64,000 nt of DNA from Desulfobaccales bacterium. GTDB taxonomy: Bacteria; Desulfobacterota; Desulfobaccia; Desulfobaccales; 0-14-0-80-60-11. The stretch covers positions 66,708 to 130,707 of the forward strand of contig JBAZPO010000012.1 in the NCBI GenBank assembly GCA_041648175.1. The letters run 5' to 3'. Under the pieces are notes generated by a model that saw only the letters and a program-made list of their open reading frames with translations, ran no database searches and had not been told where the DNA came from. Below are positions 26,553 to 36,236 of this stretch, piece after piece; the first letter of the stretch is position 1; each line of letters opens with the position of its first letter. The translations under genes and the position numbers were made by a program.

Positions 26553-27146
26553 ATGAAAACTATGGAAGAATTTATCCAGCGGTTACAAAATGATCCAGAG
26601 TTCGAGCAAATGGCCCAAGCCTATGAAAACAGCGATGAATTTATGGAATTTGTGAAGGGCGAGGGCTATGATTTCACTCTGGACCAACTCCTGGATGAAT
26701 TCAAACATGAGCAGAAGACGACAGAGCAGCCGGTGGAGGAGCCACTGGCACCCAGAAAAACCGTAGAAGAATTTATCCAGCGCTTGCAGGATGACCCGGA
26801 GTTTGAGCTGACGGCGCGAGCCTTTGAAGATAACGATGACTTTCTTGAGTTTGTGAAAATCGAGGGCTACGACTTCACCCTGGACCAACTTGCGGAAGGC
26901 TTAAGGAATAGAAAGGAGTCGCTAAACCCGCCAGAGGTGACGTTGCCTGCGCCCTCGAAAGCTACGGTAATACCCCTGTCACGTCCGCCGGACAATACAA
27001 TAATTGAGCAGGCAGCCGAGCCCTCCCCTAAAAGCGTAGAGGAGGGGCAGAAACGACCGAGAACCTTGTACCCCAAGTTTGAGGGGATCAGCGGGGGACG
27101 GCGGCGGGGAATGAAATGGCGCAATGTTGAGATAGAGGAGGCCTGA
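26553..27146 (+). CDS. Tandem Nif11-like domain protein
   Basis: ATG 26553 with AGGAGG 6 nt upstream. Residues 3-50 and 70-117 are two near-copies sharing EEFIQRLQ-DPEFE and EFVK-EGYDFTLDQL, which is the Nif11-type fold known from RiPP leader peptides and from unexplained nitrogen-fixation proteins. A proline-rich linker follows, then a basic C-terminal tail with GGRRRG. No Cys-rich core or double-Gly cut site is evident, so a RiPP precursor role is not shown. It converges on a cupin gene. Confidence is in the fold, not in the role. Confidence 0.7.
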   Translation: MKTMEEFIQRLQNDPEFEQMAQAYENSDEFMEFVKGEGYDFTLDQLLDEFKHEQKTTEQPVEEPLAPRKTVEEFIQRLQDDPEFELTARAFEDNDDFLEFVKIEGYDFTLDQLAEGLRNRKESLNPPEVTLPAPSKATVIPLSRPPDNTIIEQAAEPSPKSVEEGQKRPRTLYPKFEGISGGRRRGMKWRNVEIEEA

Positions 27147-27216
27147 AGAGGAGCGGAGCTTAGGTTTGTCTGGGATTACATGACCAAAACTGACTGCGGG
27201 CTCTTTCAACAACTCG

Positions 27217-27564
27217 TTACCTGCCGGAACTTGCCGGGCAGCGCGATAAATTATAATGCAAGGCCAGCCACACGGTGGGTTCGACAGTGTCGGTCCACTC
27301 CACCCGATGGCGGCAGTGGGCCGGGATGAGGAGGTGGTCTCCGGGTCGCAGCACCCGGGGCTCGAGTTCATCCTCAAAGCGCAAGCCGGCGCCGCCCGTA
27401 AGGAGCACCACCCACTCGTGGGTGTCCTGGTCATACCATTCCCCCGGAGGGGTGGCCTGGCCTGTGGAAACGATGCGCTCCAAACGAAAATTCTTCGTCT
27501 CCAGGAGTACTTGAAAGATTTCCTCGGCTATATGGGGAGGAATTGGGGCAAAGAGATTGGCCAC
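27217..27564 (-). CDS. Cupin-domain protein
   Basis: Small single cupin (115 aa). GEWYDQDTHEWVVLLTGGAG and LRPGDHLLIPAHCRHRVEW give the two cupin motifs, with His residues suited to bind a metal. The start is GTG at 27564 with AGAGGTG upstream. Substrate unknown. It is convergent with the Nif11-like gene. Confidence 0.85.
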   Translation of the reverse strand: MANLFAPIPPHIAEEIFQVLLETKNFRLERIVSTGQATPPGEWYDQDTHEWVVLLTGGAGLRFEDELEPRVLRPGDHLLIPAHCRHRVEWTDTVEPTVWLALHYNLSRCPASSGR

Positions 27565-27714
27565 AAGACACCTCTGTTAGAAAAAGTTTCCAGTGGTCAG
27601 AAACAACCTTGCGCAAAAAAGCAGGCGGGCACGCAAGCCCGCCCCACCAGACTTTTCATAATTTCTGGTTGGGACCTATACCCCTGAATAACGGCTCTGA
27701 CTCCTGACTACACC

Positions 27715-28749
27715 TTACCCCCGACGCCCGATGAGCCAATGCGAGAGCCGGCCATGGGCATCCAGGCGCAGTTGCAGGACAAAAGGGAAGGCCCGGCCGG
27801 GGATCGAAAAGCGCAGGTCCAGCCACTCCAGCAGTTGTTCGCCCTCGTGAGACCCGGCCCGGCAGAGCAGGGGAAACCGGGCAAACTCCAGGTAACCGGC
27901 CAAAATTTTCTGGGCTTCCGGAGGGTAGGCGGGGGCCGCCGCAACCGGCGTCCAGGTCTGTATGGTCAGGTGGTTGGGGGCCTGATAGGCGACGGCCAGC
28001 GCCAGGCAGTCCTGGCTCGGGGGAATAATAATAGTCTCTGCCGGCTTGACCGCGGTCACCCTCTCCAGGATAGCAGCAACGGGGAGCTGAACAAAGGCTT
28101 GCCGGATTTCTCCCGGGCGAGCGGCAATGAGCAGCCAGCGGCGGCAAGAAAAGGGTTGCGGCAGGGCCGCCACGGTCTGCTCCTGGGGATGGGCCGTCTG
28201 AAATACCTGGCGGGCCAGGGTAAAGGCCCGGTGGTGATAGAAGCCGCATACCAGTATATAGACCATGGCTGCGGCCAGGAACCAGGCTCCCAACCGGGGC
28301 CCCCAAAGATGAAACGCCAGGACGCTTATGGCTCCGGCCGCCAAGAGGGCGGTCAGATAGGGGTCGATGATAAAAACCCAATCCAGGGTGAAGCGGTGCC
28401 GGGAAAAGGGGCTCAGGATCTGAGTGCCATAGGAAGTGGCCAGGTCCAGGAGCAGGTGTGAGGCCAGCACTATGAGCCCCAGGATGAACAGGGGCTTGAA
28501 CCAGCGGGGGCCGCCCAGGAAGCGTCCGGCCAGCGCTCCGGCCAGGGCAAAGAGAGGCAGGGCCACCAGCGAGTGGGTGAACCCCCGATGATAACGAATA
28601 AAGGCCAGTCGGTCCCAGAAGATAAAAAAGTAATCAATGTCCGGCAATACCGCGAAGAGGGCCCCGGCTAAGGCGGCCCACCACCGGGACGGGGAAGTCA
28701 ACAGTTGAGAGCAGATAACGCCGGTGGCCACGTGGGTCAATGGATCCAT
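27715..28749 (-). CDS. YdjM-like membrane-bound metal-dependent hydrolase
   Basis: The N-terminus MDPLTHVATGVI, then LPDIDYFF and YHRGFTHS carry the conserved His and Asp of the YdjM/DUF457 family; four to five hydrophobic helices follow to about residue 170. The C-half (170-344) is soluble and not recognised. Start ATG 28749 is chosen over GTG 28755 because GGGAGG is 5 nt upstream. It overlaps the kinase gene by 13 nt, so the two are probably cotranscribed. Confidence 0.85.
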   Translation of the reverse strand: MDPLTHVATGVICSQLLTSPSRWWAALAGALFAVLPDIDYFFIFWDRLAFIRYHRGFTHSLVALPLFALAGALAGRFLGGPRWFKPLFILGLIVLASHLLLDLATSYGTQILSPFSRHRFTLDWVFIIDPYLTALLAAGAISVLAFHLWGPRLGAWFLAAAMVYILVCGFYHHRAFTLARQVFQTAHPQEQTVAALPQPFSCRRWLLIAARPGEIRQAFVQLPVAAILERVTAVKPAETIIIPPSQDCLALAVAYQAPNHLTIQTWTPVAAAPAYPPEAQKILAGYLEFARFPLLCRAGSHEGEQLLEWLDLRFSIPGRAFPFVLQLRLDAHGRLSHWLIGRRG

Positions 28750-30488
28750 GGCCACCTCCCGCCTTGGGTGCCGTAGTGGGGGAACTGGCGCAGCAGGTCA
28801 TCCCGTAAGGCCACGGCGCTGACGTAGCGCTCCGCCAGGTTCTTTTTGAGACACTTGAGGATGATGGTCTCCAGGGCCGGGGGAATCTCCGGGTTCTCTT
28901 CCCGAGGGGGCACGGGCTCCCGCTCCAAGATCTGATCGATGAGCAGTTTCTCCACTTCGCTGTAGAACGGCAACTCCCCGGTGTAAAGGAGATACATGAG
29001 CACCCCGATGCCCCAGATGTCGCTGCGGCGTTCACTCTGGCCCATGATCTGCTCGGGCGCCATAAAGGGCCGGGACCCCACCATGGTGGCGCTGATCTCT
29101 TTTTCCCCCAGCATCTTGGCCACCCCGAAATCCAGCAGCTTCAGATTCCCATTGGGCTGGATGATGATGTTGTTGGGTTTAATATCTCGATGCATAATGC
29201 GGTTTTTGTGGGCGTGGGCCACCACCTCGATGAGCTGCAGGATGATGCGCTCCACCAACGGCCGGGGCAACTCCTGATCCAGCATGTCCCCCAGGGTCGG
29301 GCCCTCCACATATTCCTGAATAATTATCAGTTTACCATCATCTTCCAAAGTATCAATGAGCCGCGCCACCCCGGGGTGAGGGTCCAGCTTCTGGCAAATG
29401 GCCGCTTCTTTGCGAAACTTGGCGTTGGCGGCCTTGAGAAAGGGGATTTTGGCCACATAGCGCCGCTGTCCCCCCATGGCTTCCGTGTCCATTACCAGCC
29501 ACACTTCGCCGAAATTCCCCTGCCCCAGTTTTTTGATTTTCTCGTAGCGGCCTCCCAAAAGCGGGGTCATTTGGAGCAGAGCCAGGTAGTCCCTGGCGCT
29601 GGGCAAGAGGTGCTCCACCAGTCCCTGGAGGGCCCGCTTCAGAGGAGAGGTGGCCCCCACCGGCTGCACCTGGAAGCTCATCAACTCTTCCGGACGGCCC
29701 TGTAAAGCCAAATCGTTGATCAAAACCGTCACCGGCTGGCCATCCCGGTTTACCAGGTGCAGTTTCATATGGCTGGTTTGCCCCGGCTCGGAGAGGATGC
29801 GCCTGAAGCGCTCCCGATCTTCGGTGGCGTAGAGCAACTCTTCCAGGGGCACGGTTACCGGGGTGCGGCGCTTGCCCGGGTAGCCCAGGAGGCGCCGCAA
29901 AGCGGGGTTGAGATTGCACCCGGTTCCCCAACGGTTGCAGAAAAAGAGGGGATGGCTGGTCTCCTGGAAGATGCGGGAAAACTCCTCGTGAGAGGCCAAC
30001 AACAGGGTCCGGTCATGCTGCAAGCGGAGCACCACCGCCACCCGGGCCAGGACCTCCCGGGGCTCAAAGGGCGACAGGAGGAATTCGTCCGCTCCCACCT
30101 CCAGGACCCAGGCTGCGGCTGCGTCGGAAAACTCAGCCAGGGCCACGATAATGGGCAGATTCCAGGAGACCTCATCGGTCTTGAGTCTCTGAATGAACGG
30201 CTGAGTTACGCCAGCCTCTTCGATGAGCACCAAAAGTTCAAGCGGCCGGGATTGGAGGGTGGCGGCCAACTGGTCCGCCTGGCACTGGTCGATCTCGTAA
30301 GGGGCCCGTGCCAGAATGTCGGCCAAGTGGCGACGGGTCGCGCCTTCAGGGCCCACGATGAGTATAGCAGGGTCCGCCACGGGAAGAGTCCTTATGATCT
30401 GAGTTAGGTGAAAATCCGAAAACACCAAAACCGGACCGTCAAGCACTTGCCTAAGCATTGGCCCGGACTGCAAAATCCCGGGGTTCAC
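28737..30488 (-). CDS. Ser/Thr protein kinase with receiver-like and PAS modules
   Basis: 583 aa: a receiver-like domain at about 40-155, a PAS-like region at about 167-280, and a eukaryotic-type kinase from about 313. In the kinase, GQGNFGEVW is the P-loop, Lys347 is in YVAKIPF, and HRDIKPNN (433-440) and DFG (453-455) are intact. The receiver lacks a clear phospho-acceptor Asp at the usual place (LVLIEEAG), so it may be a pseudo-receiver. No membrane helix is seen. It overlaps YdjM, which could be a target or only a neighbour. Confidence 0.9.
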   Translation of the reverse strand: MNPGILQSGPMLRQVLDGPVLVFSDFHLTQIIRTLPVADPAILIVGPEGATRRHLADILARAPYEIDQCQADQLAATLQSRPLELLVLIEEAGVTQPFIQRLKTDEVSWNLPIIVALAEFSDAAAAWVLEVGADEFLLSPFEPREVLARVAVVLRLQHDRTLLLASHEEFSRIFQETSHPLFFCNRWGTGCNLNPALRRLLGYPGKRRTPVTVPLEELLYATEDRERFRRILSEPGQTSHMKLHLVNRDGQPVTVLINDLALQGRPEELMSFQVQPVGATSPLKRALQGLVEHLLPSARDYLALLQMTPLLGGRYEKIKKLGQGNFGEVWLVMDTEAMGGQRRYVAKIPFLKAANAKFRKEAAICQKLDPHPGVARLIDTLEDDGKLIIIQEYVEGPTLGDMLDQELPRPLVERIILQLIEVVAHAHKNRIMHRDIKPNNIIIQPNGNLKLLDFGVAKMLGEKEISATMVGSRPFMAPEQIMGQSERRSDIWGIGVLMYLLYTGELPFYSEVEKLLIDQILEREPVPPREENPEIPPALETIILKCLKKNLAERYVSAVALRDDLLRQFPHYGTQGGRWPWIH

Positions 30489-30541
30489 CTATCATGTGAC
30501 ATTGTCCACAGTTTTCAGCATTTGGCAAGGCCGTTTTTGTA

Positions 30542-30570
30542 TTGACAAAAACGGGATGTCAGGATAAACA
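30542..30570 (+). promoter_or_regulatory. Promoter of tRNA-Phe
   Basis: TTGACA (30542-30547), a 17-nt spacer and TAAACA (30565-30570), 12 nt before the tRNA. The -35 is perfect and the -10 weak. Confidence 0.6.
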
Positions 30571-30581
30571 AAACACCTGGG

Positions 30582-30657
<76 letters not shown>

Positions 30658-30670
30658 AATAATTTCAAAG

Positions 30671-30699
30671 GGTTAGCCTAAAACGGCTAGCCTTTTTTT
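30671..30699 (+). terminator. Rho-independent terminator after tRNA-Phe
   Basis: GGTTAGCC and GGCTAGCC form a stem around TAAAAC, followed by seven T. Confidence 0.85.
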
Positions 30700-31058
30700 A
30701 TGCTCAAAATTTTGAAAAAATTCCATTTTCAAGGAAGCCTGTGCTATCATGGCGTCGATGAGAGGATTCGGCTTCAAGAATAGAAACTTTTGAGGATCTT
30801 TTCCGGGCAAGAGGTCCCAAAAACCATTTCTGGATTGCGGTGGCCAAGGTTGCCTCATAATCTTCCTTACTGAATACTCCCGACATGAAGAATGAAAGTT
30901 CTCACAATTTGTGATTCATCCTCATTTAATGGGAACTCGGTTCCTATAAATCTCATTGCATCATCCGCCCTTAAACCGCTTTATAAACACACCGTTCTCA
31001 TAGCCTGTAAAAGCCTCAACCTGGAAATCTGCTGGCCGGTAGAAGAAAGGGATAATAA
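30700..31058. other. Region upstream of cas3
   Basis: No intact gene. On the minus strand a short frame (MSGVFSKEDYEATLATAIQ, from 30886 down) continues in the next frame after about 45 residues, so it may be a small broken gene. On the plus strand 30892-31058 is open, but I see no family. Confidence 0.3.
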
Positions 31059-33381
31059 ATGGTTCACTTTTGGGCGAAGACCACTCCGGAAGGGAAACCC
31101 GGTATTTCCGTTTTCGACCATCTGGTAAATGTGGGTTGTGTGGCGCGCGGTATCGCTGAGATGTGGCCGGAGGTCCTTGAATATTTTAACTTCCGATCAA
31201 AGGAGATCGGTGCGCTTGCTGCACTCCACGACCTCGGCAAGATATCCCCGGGTTTTCAGAGAAAATGTCAAGCGTGGCTTGAAGAGAATGGCCTGACGAA
31301 GGTTGCCCGCAACGGATGCTGGGACACAGCGATGGAATCGGATCATGGCAAGATTTCGCATTCTGCAATTCAGGAATTTTTGGAGCAGCAAGGTACGTCA
31401 AGAAATCTATCTCAGTATTTATCGACTATTCTTGGTGCGCACCATGGAAAAATGAAGTTTTTTCCAAATCCTCGTGGAATCAAGCCGCCTCTCATCAAGC
31501 AAACCACAGAAGGCAATAGCGGCATCGAATGGAATGAGGAACGGCAAAAAAATGCCCAGCAGACATGGCGTTATTTCGAAGCGGAGAGTTCATTTGTCAC
31601 CATCAGCGCTGAATCGCCGGCCCTATGGTGGCTTGCCGGGCTCGCCTCAGTAGCCGATTGGATCGGCTCGGATGAAAGATTTTTCCCTCCCGGGCGAGGT
31701 ACAGATCCTGGAGATCCCTCCGCCCTGGCCCTGGAGGCGCTCAGGGCTATCGGTTTTCGACCGATTCAATTTGTTCATAATCTCTCTTTTCATGGCCTGT
31801 TCCATGACTCTGAAAGACCCGAAATTGAATGGGTCCCCAATGAAATGCAGGAGAAAACCGTTGCCACTGTGACCGGTCCAGGGGTTTACGTGGTCGAAGC
31901 GCCAATGGGTATGGGCAAAACCGAAGCTGCGCTCTGGGCGGCCTATCGTTTGCTTCTTTCCCGAAAAGCCACGGGAATCTATTTTGCGTTGCCAACGCAG
32001 ATGACCAGCAATCGAATTCACCTTCGCATGAATGAATTCCTGCGTCGAATATCACCCGACGAAGCATCAACAAGCCGTCTTATCCATGGCAATTCCTGGC
32101 TTTCCCCCCAGACTGACTGCCCGATTCACCCGGCAGCGACCGATAGGCATGAAGCAACACCCGATGATGCGCGGGCGGGGCGGGACTGGTTCGCTTGCTG
32201 CCCCGGATGATGGCGGACTGCCCTATCCCCTCATCACCGGGCGCAATAAAGGCGTTTGCCTCGACCCTGTCTCAGCCTCACCTCCCAAATCGCGAGAGGT
32301 CAGGGTGGACTTTGTTTCCGCGGGAGAAGCATGGGAAGAGGCGATTGCTCTGGCCCGGAAAGGTGGGGCGGTCCTGTGGATATGCAACACCGTCGATGCG
32401 GCTCAGAGGCGGTATCAACAGCTCACGAATCCGACCCGGCAAGAGTTCCCTATCGGGCTTCTGCACTCCCGATTCCCTTTTTGGAGGCGTGAACAGCTTG
32501 AAACCGAATGGATGGAACGGTTTGGCAAGGATGGCAAAACTCGCTGCGGCTCCATCCTGGTCTCGACCCAGGTAGTTGAGCAGAGCGTAGATCTGGACGC
32601 CGATCTGCTGATCACCGAGTTGGCGCCAACCGATATGCTGCTTCAACGCCTCGGGCGGCTTTGGCGGCATGAACGGGAGGGACTCCCCGTTGATTCAGCC
32701 CGGCTCTGCATTCTCGAAGAAGTGAAGAACCTTGATGAGTTGCGCCGGATGGAGCCCGAAGAGATAAAGAAGACGCTCGGGAACAAAGCCCTGGTGTACG
32801 CTCCGTTCATTCTTCTTCGGTCCCTGGAAGTCTGGCAGAATCTGAGTAAAGAGCCCGGGGTAGTGTCAGTACCGTCCCAGATACGGCAGTTGATCGAATC
32901 CACCTACGAGGACAGGGATACAGAGCCCGATTCATGGCTGCAGCTTTCCTTCGACTGGTTCGCAACGGACTCGGCCAAAAAAATGATCGCCTCTCGAAAC
33001 TCAAACCTCTGGCAGTTGGCGCGTGAAGACGAAGAAGGGGTGCAAACCCGTCTCAACGAGGTACCGACGTTAGCACTGGTGCTCTGTCGAAAACTCACCG
33101 CTCAGGAAGCAGTCTTTATCGATCAGTCAAAAGGCCTTCTCGGCAACGAGAGGTACCGACTTGCTACCGCCCAGGCGATTCACAAGAACCTGGTGAAAGT
33201 TCCGGAGTCCTGCTTTGATCACATTGAGCCCTGCCCGGCTTTTGCTGATTATCTCCACGGCAAGCAATGCCTCGGAATCGTTGCCGAAGGGGGAGCAGTT
33301 GCAGTGCAGGGATTAAAGAGAGGGACCCGGCTTTCCTTTTCTGAAGACCTCGGGCTGGTTATCGAAAAAACATTCACTTAG
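31059..33381 (+). pseudogene. cas3: Type I-E cas3, internal deletion and frameshift
   Basis: Cas3 is the HD nuclease-helicase that shreds DNA marked by Cascade. The N-part (31059 to about 32190) has the HD residues (FDHL, HDLG, GAHHG), helicase motif I MGMGKTEAALW near residue 284 and LPTQMTSNR. The C-part (about 32195-33381) is in another frame and has STQVVEQSVDLD and the motif VI stretch QRLGRLWRH. Between RDWF and YPLITG the segment with the DEVH box and motif III (SATLT-like, roughly 100 residues in relatives) is absent, and the frame shifts by +1. Such a protein cannot hydrolyse ATP. An assembly error is possible but would have to remove a block. Confidence 0.85.
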
Positions 33382-33389
33382 GAGGAAAT

Positions 33390-35030
33390 ATGAATGTTGC
33401 CTTTGATCCGTGGATACCCGTGGTAACCACTACGGGCCGCCCAACCCTGGCGAGCCTGTACACCGTCCTTACCGAAGGCGAACAGTTTGCCGATCTCGCA
33501 GTCCGCCCGCATGAGCGGGTCTCCTTGATGAGGCTCTTGCTCTGTGTCGCCCATGCCGCGCTCAACGGGCCTAAAGATTATGACGAATGGCTTAACGTCC
33601 CGAAAAACCTGCCTGGCGCCGTTGAAAATTACCTGATGGATTGGGAATGTTCTTTTGAGTTGTTCCATCCGGAAAAGCCCTGGTTGCAGGTAGCAGGGTT
33701 AAAAGGGGTAGACAAAGGAGCTGAAGATTCAGGAAAGACCTCTCCTGTGTCACTCCTTGATTTTGAACTGGCCACCGGGAATAATTCGACCCTCTTCGAC
33801 CATGGCGGACAAATGAACTCCCGCCAAATCGAGCCTGAACGTATTACCTTGAACTTACTGACTTTCCAGAATTTCTCCTCCGGCGGGGGCTCGCCGGTGG
33901 CGCAATGGGAGACCACGAGAACTTCTCAGGTTGGGAACCCGGATGCCCCGTGTCTGTCTCAGTCCATGGCGCATTGTTTGCTGCGCGGCAGATCGTTGGC
34001 AGAAACAACGCATTTTAATCTGCCGACCTTTGAAAACATTAAACGGCATTACAGGACTTTCTCAACTGACCAAAAGAAGAGTGGCAACTATTCCGATATT
34101 GCTTTAGGGGGGCCTGTCTGGGAGTTCTTCCCTGAATCGCCTGAGAAGGAATCGGACAGAGTGATCAATGCCACGAAAACCTACCTTGGGCGGCTGGTGC
34201 CGATATCACGATGGATTCGTCTGATTCAGGGCTCAGACCAAATGTATTGTTGTAACGGATTCAGGTACGACACTTACAAGGATGGGTTTGCCTCAGAGCC
34301 AACGGCGGCTGTTCGGTTGATTACGAAAAAGGACAAAAAGGGTGCGGAAACAACAGAACGGAAGGTCGTAAAGGTAGAGCCGAAAAAAGCATTATGGCGA
34401 GAGTTGTCCTCGCTACTCATAAAGCGTTCAGCAGAAGGACTCGGCGGCCCGTTGGCTATGGAGAATACACCTTACGATACCGAGTTCGATTTTCATGTAT
34501 GTGCAATTACTCGGGATCAGGCTTCCATGGACATCGCTTTAGAATCCGTCTTCCATATTTTCCCGGCATTCCTAACCCATCTTTCCGCCTATCAGACTGA
34601 GGTCACTGGAGAGGATAAAGTTTTAGGGGCTGAGGGTTGCTCCCGAAAACTTCGCTGGGCCATAGAAGATTATCGCCAAACGATCGATAACGATTGGAAG
34701 CCTCGCGTCAAGAGAACCCAAGCCAAAGAACAAAATGTCCTGAAAGAAAGGTTGGCCCAAGCCGCATTCCTCTCTTACTGGACCACCGTCGAAAAGAATC
34801 TCCCGCTTTTGATGGATCACCTCAAAACCATTGGCACCGATGCCGCCGTCCCCACCCGCGAGGCCTGGCGAAGAATGCTCTTCTCTGCGGCCTGTGATGC
34901 CTACCGGATCGCCTGCGGGCAGGAGACCCCACGGCAGTTGCGAGCTTTTGTCAAAGGGTGGCAGAAACTGACCGCGGTATGGATTGAAACTAACGCGAAT
35001 ACCCATGAAGCTAAGGGGGAGGAAGTATGA
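33390..35030 (+). CDS. cse1: Type I-E Cascade large subunit Cse1 (Cas8e)
   Basis: Cse1 recognises the PAM and recruits Cas3. The start MNVAFDPWIPV, the LFHPEKPWLQVAG stretch and SVSL-type middle are typical, and the 546-aa length is normal (about 500-550). RBS TAGGAGGAA precedes ATG at 33390, 9 nt after cas3. The stop overlaps cse2 by 4 nt. No damage is visible. It would be useless without Cas7 and Cas3, so it may survive by chance or serve another role. Confidence 0.92.
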   Translation: MNVAFDPWIPVVTTTGRPTLASLYTVLTEGEQFADLAVRPHERVSLMRLLLCVAHAALNGPKDYDEWLNVPKNLPGAVENYLMDWECSFELFHPEKPWLQVAGLKGVDKGAEDSGKTSPVSLLDFELATGNNSTLFDHGGQMNSRQIEPERITLNLLTFQNFSSGGGSPVAQWETTRTSQVGNPDAPCLSQSMAHCLLRGRSLAETTHFNLPTFENIKRHYRTFSTDQKKSGNYSDIALGGPVWEFFPESPEKESDRVINATKTYLGRLVPISRWIRLIQGSDQMYCCNGFRYDTYKDGFASEPTAAVRLITKKDKKGAETTERKVVKVEPKKALWRELSSLLIKRSAEGLGGPLAMENTPYDTEFDFHVCAITRDQASMDIALESVFHIFPAFLTHLSAYQTEVTGEDKVLGAEGCSRKLRWAIEDYRQTIDNDWKPRVKRTQAKEQNVLKERLAQAAFLSYWTTVEKNLPLLMDHLKTIGTDAAVPTREAWRRMLFSAACDAYRIACGQETPRQLRAFVKGWQKLTAVWIETNANTHEAKGEEV

Positions 35031-35524
35031 GCCGGCTTCTTGAACGACTCCACAAATACAAAGATGACCGGGGCATGATGGCCAACCTGCGCTGTGTGCA
35101 TGTCGAGAGCAAAAAACATCGGGCCTGGCCTGCCTTGAATCGTCTGGGGGTGCCGATCAATGACAGGGTTAAAGCTTTTGTGGCCGGACTCTTCGCGGTC
35201 CATCCCGAAGACACCTCCACAGGAAGAAATTTCGGCGCTACCTGTAAAGTTATCGAGAAAGAGCGGGGTGATAACAGCGATGACAAAAAGCTGACGCCGA
35301 CCGAACGGCGATTCCAGCATTTGCTCACCGCCGACACCCCGGCCGAGTTGCATGATCGCGTCTTGCGGCTGGTTCTCCTGGCAAGATCACAGAAAGTTCC
35401 GATTCCGGTCAACTATGCCAAGCTAGAGCGCGACCTGAAAGCCTGGGGCGACCGCACCAAGATCGAATGGGCGAGCTCTTTCTGGGCAGTGAAACCATCT
35501 CCAGATAAGGAGGAGGCGACATGA
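35027..35524 (+). CDS. cse2: Type I-E Cascade small subunit Cse2
   Basis: All-helical 165-aa subunit that lines the target strand. LHKYKDDRGMMANLR at the start, TPAELHDRVLRLVLLAR near 105-125 and IPVNYAKLERDLKAWGD near 130-150 are family landmarks. ATG overlaps the cse1 stop by 4 nt, and it overlaps cas6e by 4 nt in turn. Intact. Confidence 0.9.
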   Translation: MSRLLERLHKYKDDRGMMANLRCVHVESKKHRAWPALNRLGVPINDRVKAFVAGLFAVHPEDTSTGRNFGATCKVIEKERGDNSDDKKLTPTERRFQHLLTADTPAELHDRVLRLVLLARSQKVPIPVNYAKLERDLKAWGDRTKIEWASSFWAVKPSPDKEEAT

Positions 35525-36213
35525 GCTGGCTGGCCCGATTGGAAGTTGATGTGGAAATCGCCCGGGCCGAAGGCATTTCTGACAGCTACGCCTGGCACCA
35601 AAGGCTGTGGGAGTGTTACCCTGATACTCCGGATACCAAACGGGATTTCCTGACTCGAATCGATCAACTCGAAGGGGCCTTCAGGCTTTGGATTCTGGCC
35701 CGGAGAAAACCAATGCAGCCACCATGGTGCCCACCTGAGAGCTTTGCCCTCAAGGAAATTGCCGCCTCTTTCTTCTCTCATCGCTACTATGCCTTTGACT
35801 TGCAGGCCAACCCGGTAAAGACCATTGTGCAGCGGGGACCAAACGGAGAAACATTGCGACGCGCTAACGGCAAGCGAAAGAATGGCAAGCGCGTGCCCTT
35901 GGTTAAACCGGAAGAGCTAGGCGCCTGGCTTATTCACAAAGGCAACGTGAGATGCCGGGACAAGGACACAGGTTTGGATGTACCTGGCGGATTTCGAATC
36001 GTAACAGAAAAGCCTCTCGAAATCAGTCCAATGGCAGAAAGCTATTTTCGCAAGCAAGGGCAGTCAGGCTACCACGGCGGGGTCCAGTTTCGGGGAATCA
36101 TGGAAGTGACTGACCCGGAAAGGTTTATCGGAACCTATCATGCCGGCCTCGGCAGCGCCAAGAGCTTCGGTTTCGGCCTGCTTCTGCTTGCGCCAATCAA
36201 CCTGGTCCTATAG
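35521..36213 (+). CDS. cas6e: Type I-E CRISPR RNA endonuclease Cas6e (Cse3)
   Basis: Cas6e cuts pre-crRNA within the repeat. Features: His in DSYAWHQRLWE near residue 26 (catalytic candidate), the ferredoxin-like core, and the glycine-rich end GLGSAKSFGFGLLLL. The length of 230 aa is usual. ATG overlaps cse2, with AAGGAGGAGG upstream. Here cas6e precedes cas7e, unlike the E. coli order. Confidence 0.92.
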   Translation: MSWLARLEVDVEIARAEGISDSYAWHQRLWECYPDTPDTKRDFLTRIDQLEGAFRLWILARRKPMQPPWCPPESFALKEIAASFFSHRYYAFDLQANPVKTIVQRGPNGETLRRANGKRKNGKRVPLVKPEELGAWLIHKGNVRCRDKDTGLDVPGGFRIVTEKPLEISPMAESYFRKQGQSGYHGGVQFRGIMEVTDPERFIGTYHAGLGSAKSFGFGLLLLAPINLVL

Positions 36214-36236
36214 GAACCCCATAAGGAGAATGTCCC

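Noticed and set aside
26553..27564. RiPP cluster made of the Nif11-like gene and cupin
   Set aside because: The genes are convergent, there is no core peptide and no modifying enzyme or transporter nearby.
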